From NCBI RefSeq assembly GCF_002338065.1, contig NZ_DDHJ01000026.1, forward strand, positions 1 to 64,000: a DNA stretch of 64,000 bases, given 5' to 3'. A model generated the notes under the pieces. The model was not told where the DNA came from, made no database searches, and saw only the letters and a program-made list of their open reading frames with translations. The DNA is from Pseudomonas sp. UBA1879. Lineage in GTDB: Bacteria > Pseudomonadota > Gammaproteobacteria > Pseudomonadales > Pseudomonadaceae. Position numbers and translations under genes: made by a program. This document shows positions 54,387 to 61,300 of this stretch, piece after piece. Within the stretch, counting starts at the first letter, position 1. Each line of letters starts with the position of its first letter.

Positions 54387-54968
54387 ATGTCGAACAAGAT
54401 GGGTTTTCAACCTGCAATGAGCCAGCTCACACGTGTGCGCGCCGCCTGCTCGGGCGGGTCTCTTGGCCCGACCGATCCTCGTCTCGACGCACTGATGGGC
54501 ACTTACAACACCCATCGCGAAGGGCTGTTGCGACTGGCCGCCAAGTTCCTCGGTTGCCGTGCCCGTGCCGAAGACGTGGTGCAGGACGCTTTCGTGAAGA
54601 TGCTCGAAAGCGACCTGTCCTCCATCGAGCCTGCCCGCTACATGTTTCGTGTGGTGCGCAACCTGGCCATCGACCGGTTGCGTCGTCAGCGACTGGAGCG
54701 CAGTCACGGCGCCGAAGCAGAACTCGACGAGCCGCCGCGTTTCGAGGTATCGCCCGAGCGTGTCTTGGCGGGGCGCGAATCGCTGACCCAACTGGTCGGC
54801 GCCCTCAACGAGCTGCCCAAGCGCATGCGCATCGTTTTCAACCTCAGCCAGATCCAGGGCTACACCCAGCGTGATGTGGCCAAGGTCATCGGCACCTCAC
54901 CGACGATGGTCAACTTCCTGCTGCGCGACACCCTGTCCCATTGCCGCGCCCGGCTGGGCGAGCTTTAG
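54387..54968 (+). CDS. PvdS-like iron-starvation ECF sigma factor
   Basis: About 193 residues. Region 2 is visible as GCRARAEDVVQDAFVKMLE and the following FRVVRNLAIDRLRRQ. Region 4 is TQRDVAKVIGTSPTMVNFLL. These match the PvdS type (GCRSRAEDVVQDAF and DIAKELGVSPTLVNFMIRD in PvdS as I recall). The start is uncertain: ATG 54387, 54399 or 54417 all fit, and upstream frames overlap the Fur box. It should direct transcription of the downstream siderophore genes. No anti-sigma gene is adjacent, as is also true of pvdS. Confidence 0.85.
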   Translation: MSNKMGFQPAMSQLTRVRAACSGGSLGPTDPRLDALMGTYNTHREGLLRLAAKFLGCRARAEDVVQDAFVKMLESDLSSIEPARYMFRVVRNLAIDRLRRQRLERSHGAEAELDEPPRFEVSPERVLAGRESLTQLVGALNELPKRMRIVFNLSQIQGYTQRDVAKVIGTSPTMVNFLLRDTLSHCRARLGEL

Positions 54969-55018
54969 CCGCCGACGCTTCGCCCTTTGTATTCTGCTTC
55001 CACTGTTCGGAGTCATCC

Positions 55019-56713
55019 ATGAAATTAGTTCGTCTGGTCTTCCAGCAATACCGTTGGCCACTCGCGCTGGTGTTGCTGTTGAGCATCAGCAGCGGCCTGT
55101 TGAGCGTCGGCGTGATCGCTTTCGTCAACCAGCGCATGATCAGCACCCACGACGGTCTGGGCACCGCGTTGTGGCAATTCGGCCTGATGCTGGTCCTGCT
55201 TTTGGCGCTGGCATCCGGGGCGTCGCTGTCGCTGACCGCGCTCGGCCATCGCTTCGTCTACGGCCTGCGCCGGGTGATGGTCAAGCGCTTGCTGGACACC
55301 AACATCGAGCGCATCGAAGCCATCGGTGGGGCGAAAATCTTCGCCAGCCTGTCCAGCGACATTCGCGCCGTGACCATGGCATTCGTGCAGCTGCCGGACC
55401 TGATCTACGGCACCGTGTTGAGCGTTGCCGCATTCAGCTACCTGGCCTGGCTGTCGCCGTCGTTGTTCATCACCACGCTGTGCTGGATGGCCTTCACCCT
55501 CGGCGTCGGCTGGCTGCTGGTGGGCAAACTCAACGCCCACATCCGCGCGCTGCGCGAGTCCGAAGACAAGCTCTATCAGAGTTATCAAAGCGTGATCGAC
55601 GGCCGCAAGGAGCTGACCCTCAACCGCGACCGTGCGCGCCGTTTATATGAAGAAACCTTCGACGTCGCTGCCTTGCGTTATCGCGAGCATTTCACCCTCG
55701 CCGACCGCTATCACGGCCTGGCCAGCAACTGGGCCAACATCATGGTCCTGGGCACCATCGGCCTGGCGTTTTACTTGGCGAACGGCCTGGGCTGGGCACC
55801 GACGGAGGTGGCCGCGACCTACGCCCTGACCGTGCTGTTCATGCGCACGCCGCTGGTGCTTGCGGTCGCTGCGATCCCGGCGCAAATCTCGGGGCGCGTG
55901 GCATTGGACAAGGTGGAATCCCTCGCGCTGGCCGAGCATCACCACAGCTTCGAGGTCGCACCAAGCCACATCGTCGGTCATTGGCAGACCCTCGAATTGC
56001 GTGACGTCGAGTACCACTATCCGGCGCAGGGCGACGAGCCCGGCTTCGACGTCGGCCCGGTCAACCTGACGCTGCGTCGGGGTGAAACGGTGTTTCTGAT
56101 GGGCGGCAACGGCAGCGGAAAATCCAGCCTGGCGCGCCTGCTCAGTGGTCTGTATCGCCCTTCGGCGGGCGCGATTCTGATCGACGGCCAGGTGATCAGT
56201 TCGGACGACTGGCTTGCCTATCGGCACCTGTTCGCCAGCGTATTCACCGACTTTCACCTGTTCGCGCAACTGCTGGGTGCCGATGGCGAAAACGCCGCTG
56301 CCGAACACATCGATCACTGGCTCGGCCAACTGCACATGAAGCACAAGGTGCAGATTGGCGACGGGCATCTGCTCGACACGCGTTTCTCTCAAGGGCAGCG
56401 CAAGCGCCTGGCGCTGCTGCTGGCCGTGCTGGAAAAACGCGACATTCTGCTCCTCGACGAATGGGCCGCTGACCAGGACCCGCTGTTCCGCCGGTTCTTC
56501 TACCGCGAACTGCTGCCGATGTTCAAAGCGGCAGGTATGACCGTGTTCGCCATCAGCCACGACGACCAGTATTTCGATCTGGCCGACCGTCTGGTGAAGA
56601 TGGAATCCGGTCAGCTCAGCGAGTTGCAGGGCGACCGCCGTGACCACGCGAGCCGCGACGCCGTGGAGGAAATCGGCGGCGCGTACCCGCTAAAAAATGT
56701 AAAGGCTTTGTAA
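55019..56713 (+). CDS. PvdE-like ABC export protein (fused membrane and ATPase domains)
   Basis: A 564-residue half-transporter. Six transmembrane segments lie in the first 300 residues. The ATPase domain has Walker A GGNGSGKSSLARLLSG (about 363), a signature variant FSQGQRKRLALLL (about 457) and LLDEWAADQDPLFRRFF (about 478). This is the cyclic-peptide exporter type, like PvdE, which moves a siderophore precursor across the inner membrane. GGAGT lies upstream of ATG 55019; an in-frame ATG at 54941 overlaps the sigma gene and is less likely. It follows the sigma gene by 50 bases. Confidence 0.9.
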   Translation: MKLVRLVFQQYRWPLALVLLLSISSGLLSVGVIAFVNQRMISTHDGLGTALWQFGLMLVLLLALASGASLSLTALGHRFVYGLRRVMVKRLLDTNIERIEAIGGAKIFASLSSDIRAVTMAFVQLPDLIYGTVLSVAAFSYLAWLSPSLFITTLCWMAFTLGVGWLLVGKLNAHIRALRESEDKLYQSYQSVIDGRKELTLNRDRARRLYEETFDVAALRYREHFTLADRYHGLASNWANIMVLGTIGLAFYLANGLGWAPTEVAATYALTVLFMRTPLVLAVAAIPAQISGRVALDKVESLALAEHHHSFEVAPSHIVGHWQTLELRDVEYHYPAQGDEPGFDVGPVNLTLRRGETVFLMGGNGSGKSSLARLLSGLYRPSAGAILIDGQVISSDDWLAYRHLFASVFTDFHLFAQLLGADGENAAAEHIDHWLGQLHMKHKVQIGDGHLLDTRFSQGQRKRLALLLAVLEKRDILLLDEWAADQDPLFRRFFYRELLPMFKAAGMTVFAISHDDQYFDLADRLVKMESGQLSELQGDRRDHASRDAVEEIGGAYPLKNVKAL

Positions 56714-56732
56714 GTTTTTCAGCGCTGACGAC

Positions 56733-56756
56733 TAAACAGCCTAAAGGCTCAGGCGT
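56733..56756 (+). promoter_or_regulatory. Candidate PvdS-type iron-starvation promoter
   Basis: TAAAC, 16 bases, CGT. PvdS-dependent promoters have TAAAT-N16-17-CGT. It differs only at the fifth base. It lies 132 bases before the ornithine hydroxylase ATG, downstream of the exporter gene, so it would drive the biosynthetic genes from this cluster's own PvdS-like sigma factor. Confidence 0.5.
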
Positions 56757-56758
56757 CT

Positions 56759-56778
56759 TAATGATAATCAGTCCTATT
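56759..56778. promoter_or_regulatory. Candidate Fur box ahead of the ornithine hydroxylase gene
   Basis: TAATGATAATCAGTCCTATT matches the Fur core AATGATAATCA exactly over its left half, adjoining the PvdS-type promoter. Direct Fur control in addition to the sigma factor is possible. Read by eye only. Confidence 0.55.
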
Positions 56779-56887
56779 CATCACTGATGCGCGTGACCCG
56801 TCCGGTAGCGAGAGGCAATGCCCAGTCATGGCGTTACCTCACCAGCGACGGAACCTGATCGCGCATCGCGCCTAACGAGAGGGAAGC

Positions 56888-58216
56888 ATGGAACTCGTCT
56901 ACGACTACATCGGCATCGGTTTCGGCCCGTCGAACCTGGCTTTGGCGATTGCCACCCAGGAGCATGCGCTGCGCGACGGTCTGGCGCCTCAGGTGTGCTT
57001 TCTGGAGAAGAAGCCCGCGTTCAACTGGCACGAAGGCATGCTGATCGACGGCTCCACGATGCAGATTTCCTTCCTCAAGGACCTGGTGACGCTGCGCAAT
57101 CCGGCGAGCCGCTTCACCTTCGTCAACTACCTCAACGAGCGCGGGCGTCTGCAGGATTTCATCAACCTCAAGACCTTCTTCCCCACCCGCGAGGAGTACA
57201 CCGATTACCTGAGCTGGGCCGCGTCGCACTTCAGCGAGCAGGCGCATTACGGCCAGGAAGTGATGTCGCTTGAGCCTCATCTCCAGGACGGCCGCCTCCA
57301 TGCCGTGGACGTGCTGTCTCGCGGCCCCGGCGGCGAGATTTCCCGACGTCGCGCACGCAACCTGGTGTTCGGCATCGGCGGCATTCCCCAGGCACCGGCA
57401 GCGTTCGACGGCCTCAGCGATCCGCGCATCCTGCACTCGTCAGGCTATCGTGGCGGCATTGAAAAACTGCTGAGCAACCGTCCGGGGCCGTTGCGCGTGG
57501 CGGTGGTCGGCGGCGGGCAGAGTGCAGCGGAAATCTTTGAAGATCTGGCCAGCCGTTTCGACAACGTGGAGGCCAGCCTGGTGATTCGCGGCAGCGCGTT
57601 GAAGCCCTCCGACGACAGCCCCTTCGTCAACCAGATCTTCAACCCGTCGTTCACCGACACTATTTTCAACCACAGCGAGGCGCGGCGCGGCGCGTTGTTC
57701 ACCGAGTTCCGCAACACCAATTATTCAGTGGTCGATACCGACCTGATCGAGGCCATCTTCCAACGCTTGTATCAACAGAAAGTCCGCGGCGAGCAACGCC
57801 ACCGTCTGCTCACCAACCGCGAAGTCGCCCACGCCGAAGTCAGCGCGGCGGGCGTCGAGCTGTTCCTTCGCGACGCGCCCCATGACCAGATGCACAGCGA
57901 GTCATTCGACGTCGTGGTGCTGGCCACCGGTTACCGCCGCGACTATCACCTCGAATTGCTCGCCGGTTTGCAGGAGCACATTCAGGGCACGAGCGTCGAC
58001 CGTCACTATCGCCTGCCGCTGAGTGCGGGCAGCGAAGCGGGGATCTTCCTGCAAGGCTGCTGCGAGGACAGCCATGGCCTGAGCGACACGCTGCTGTCGG
58101 TGCTAGCGGTGCGCTCCCAGGAAGTGGTCGAGTCGATCTTTGCCGAGTACGCGCAACCCTGTTCCGCCCGACCGGCCCACGCCCATGAGCGCGTCGCGCT
58201 GAAGCTCGCGCGCTAG
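56888..58216 (+). CDS. L-ornithine N5-monooxygenase (PvdA-like)
   Basis: A 442-residue flavin enzyme, the PvdA length, that hydroxylates the side-chain amine of ornithine to give the hydroxamate precursor. The FAD motif is GIGFGPSNLAL (about 9-19), followed by MQISFLKDLVTLRNPASRF, the NADPH motif VVGGGQSAAEIFEDLASRF (about 202) and the C-terminal ATGYRRDYH. GAGAGGGAAG precedes the ATG. Lysine as substrate cannot be ruled out, but the similarity to PvdA favours ornithine. It is 109 bases before the NRPS. Confidence 0.93.
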   Translation: MELVYDYIGIGFGPSNLALAIATQEHALRDGLAPQVCFLEKKPAFNWHEGMLIDGSTMQISFLKDLVTLRNPASRFTFVNYLNERGRLQDFINLKTFFPTREEYTDYLSWAASHFSEQAHYGQEVMSLEPHLQDGRLHAVDVLSRGPGGEISRRRARNLVFGIGGIPQAPAAFDGLSDPRILHSSGYRGGIEKLLSNRPGPLRVAVVGGGQSAAEIFEDLASRFDNVEASLVIRGSALKPSDDSPFVNQIFNPSFTDTIFNHSEARRGALFTEFRNTNYSVVDTDLIEAIFQRLYQQKVRGEQRHRLLTNREVAHAEVSAAGVELFLRDAPHDQMHSESFDVVVLATGYRRDYHLELLAGLQEHIQGTSVDRHYRLPLSAGSEAGIFLQGCCEDSHGLSDTLLSVLAVRSQEVVESIFAEYAQPCSARPAHAHERVALKLAR

Positions 58217-58325
58217 CGCCGCAGTGGTGGCCGTTCGCGGTCACCTCCTTCATTCATCACAACGTTGCGGGAGGCCTTGTCGGCCCTCCGTGGGTTGAGC
58301 CTTGCCGAAACAAACAGGTGAAAGC

Positions 58326-61300
58326 ATGACATCCATACGAGATCAGGCCGCGCATTTTCCCGAACTGGTGAGCTTGTATGCGCAGCGCCAGCCGGACCGG
58401 ATTGCCCTTCGACACATCGTCCACGAAGATCAGGCACCGCTGCTGACCACCTACGCCGAGCTGGATCGCCAGGCCCGAGCCGTTGCGGCTGCGCTCCAGC
58501 ATCAATTGGGCACCCAGGGCGGTGACCGCTGCGTGCTGATCCTGCCCACCGGCGCCGATTACGCGGCGGCGTTTCTCGGTTGCCTGTACGCCAAGGTCAT
58601 TGCCGTCCCTGCGTTCGCCCCGGAGTACAATCGCCAGACCCACCTGGACCGGCTGACCGGCATCCTTCAGGACGCGACGCCGCGCGTGGTGCTGGGCCGC
58701 CGTGAAGACCTCGATAAATTCCAGCCCCAGTTGCAGCCTTTCATGCCTGCAGGCGGGCGGTTTATCGCCATCGAGGACGCAGGCAGCGGGCAGGGCGCGT
58801 TTCAGCCGTCGTTGATCGACACCTCGTCGCTGGCGTTTCTTCAATACACCTCGGGATCGACCAGCGCGCCGAAGGGCGTCATGGTCTCCCACGACAACCT
58901 CATGGCCAATGAAGTCTCCATGGCCCGGCATTTCGTCACCGACGCGTCCACTGAAAGCTGGGTCAGTTGGCTGCCGCTCTACCACGACATGGGCCTGATG
59001 TGCGGCCTGCTGCTGCCGCTGTACTACGGTGGCACGCTGACGCTGATGTCACCGAATTATTTCCTTGGCCGCCCCGCGCGCTGGTTGGAAGTGATGAGCG
59101 AATACAACGGCACCTTCTCCGGCGGCCCGGATTTCGCCTATCGCCTGTGCGTCGAGCGGGTCAAACCGAGCGCGGTGAAGGGCCTGAAACTCGACAACTG
59201 GAGTCTGGCGTTTTCCGGTTCCGAGCCGATCCGCATCGCCACACTGGACGCCTTCAGCGAACACTTCGCGGCCGCCGGTTTCGACCGCCGCGCCCTGACC
59301 CCGAGTTACGGCCTGGCCGAAGCCACGCTGTTCGTCGCCGCCGCCCACCGCGCCGTGCCCTTCGGCATCAAGCGCTTCGACGGCCAGCAACTGGCCGCCG
59401 GTGACGCCGACAAAGCGCTGTTCGCCCACCAGAACGCCACGAGTCGTTTGCCCGGTTGTGGCTGGTGCCGCGACGACCACAGGCTGCGCATCGTCGATGC
59501 CGTCAGCCAGACCGTTTTGCCGGAAGGGCAGGTCGGCGAAATCTGGATCGCCGGCCCCAGCGTTGCCGAGGGCTACTGGCAGAATCCCGAGGCCACCGCG
59601 CAGACCTTCGTGCAGGCCGACGGCACGCGTTGGTTGCGCAGCGGCGACCTCGGCATCGCCAGCGCCGGCGAGCTGTTCATCACCGGTCGCTTGAAAGATT
59701 TGATCATCCTCAATGGCCAGAACCTCTACCCGCAAGACATCGAACAGTCGCTGGAAAAGCGCGTCGAGCTGCTGCGTCGCGGGCGTATTGCCGCGTTCCC
59801 GGTGACCGATGAACGGGGGGGCGAGGGCGTCGGTCTGGCCCTGGAAATCAGCCGCAATGTGCGCCGTCTGGTGAAGCCTCAGATGATCTGCGATGCGGTG
59901 CGCGATGCCGTGTCTGAACTGTTTCTCGTGGCACCGAACGTCATCGTGCTGCTGGAACCCGGCGCCTTGCCGCGCACCACCAGCGGCAAGTTGCAGCGCT
60001 CTGCCTGCCGCGTGGGCTGGCAGAACGGCAGCCTCGACAGCTTCGCGGTCTGGCAGGACGGTCTTCTGTTGGGTGCCGAGGGCGAGCCGGCGGATGACGT
60101 CCCGCTGCTGCCTGAAGTGGTCGCCGCGTGGCGTGAAGTGCTGGGCAAGGACGACCTCAAAGCGGGCGACCATTTCTTCGCCCGTGGCGGCGATTCGGTT
60201 GGCGTGGTGCAAGTGCTGTCGCGCCTCAATGCCGAACTGGGCCTGAAGCTGGAACCCGCGCACCTGTTCGAACAGCCGACCCTTGGGGCCTTCAGTGCCC
60301 ACGTTGCACGTCAGACCCGCAGCGCCGAACGCGCGCTTGCCGTGGTACGTATTTCCCGCGATACCGCGCCTGAGCAGTCGTTCGCCCAGCAGCGTTTGTG
60401 GTTTCTCGCGCAACTGGAGCCGGACAGCAGCGCCTACCACCTGTGCGGCCAGTTGAGCTTGAGCGGCGCCCTCGACGACGTTGCTTTGCAACGCAGTTTC
60501 GACGACCTGGCCGCGCGCCATGAAAGTCTGCGTACCACCTTCGCCATCGATGCCAATGAAGTGCTCGTGCAGCGCATTCATCCCGCCCAACCGGTGGTCA
60601 TCCAACAGCACGATTTGAGCCTGCACGCGCAACCCCTCGAAGCCCTGGGCGAACTGGCCAAGGCTGCCGTCGAGCAACCGATGGACCTACAGACCGGGCC
60701 GTTGTGGCGCGTGCTGAACGTGCGACTGGCCCCCGGTCAGCAGCAATTGGTACTGGTGCTGCATCACATCATCGCCGACGGCTGGTCGGTGCAGGTCATG
60801 CTCAAGGAGTTCGCCGCGCTGTACACCGCTTACGCCAAAGGACGAATTCCGGCGCTGGCGCCGCTGCCGATTCAATACGCCGACTTTGCCGCCTGGCAAC
60901 GCCAACGTCTGGCTGGGGGCGAAGGTGAGCGGCAACTGGCCTACTGGCGCGAACGGCTGGGCGACATCCATCCGGTGCTCACACTGCCTGCGGACCGTCC
61001 GCGTCCTGCGCAGCAAAGCCACCGTGGCGCCCGTTATGCCCTCGCGTTCGACAGCCAACTGAGTCAAGGTCTGCGCGACCTCGCCAGCGCTCATGGCGCA
61101 ACGCTGTTCATGGTCATGCTCGCGGCCTACAAGACTCTGTTGCAGCGCTACAGCAGCCAGACCGATTTGCGCGTCGGCGTACCCGTGGCGGGGCGGACCT
61201 GCACCGAGGCGGAAGGCCTGATCGGGCTGTTCGTCAACACGCTGGTGCTGCGCACTGAGGTCTCGCCGCAGCAGTCGTTCAGCACCTTGATCGAAGCGGT

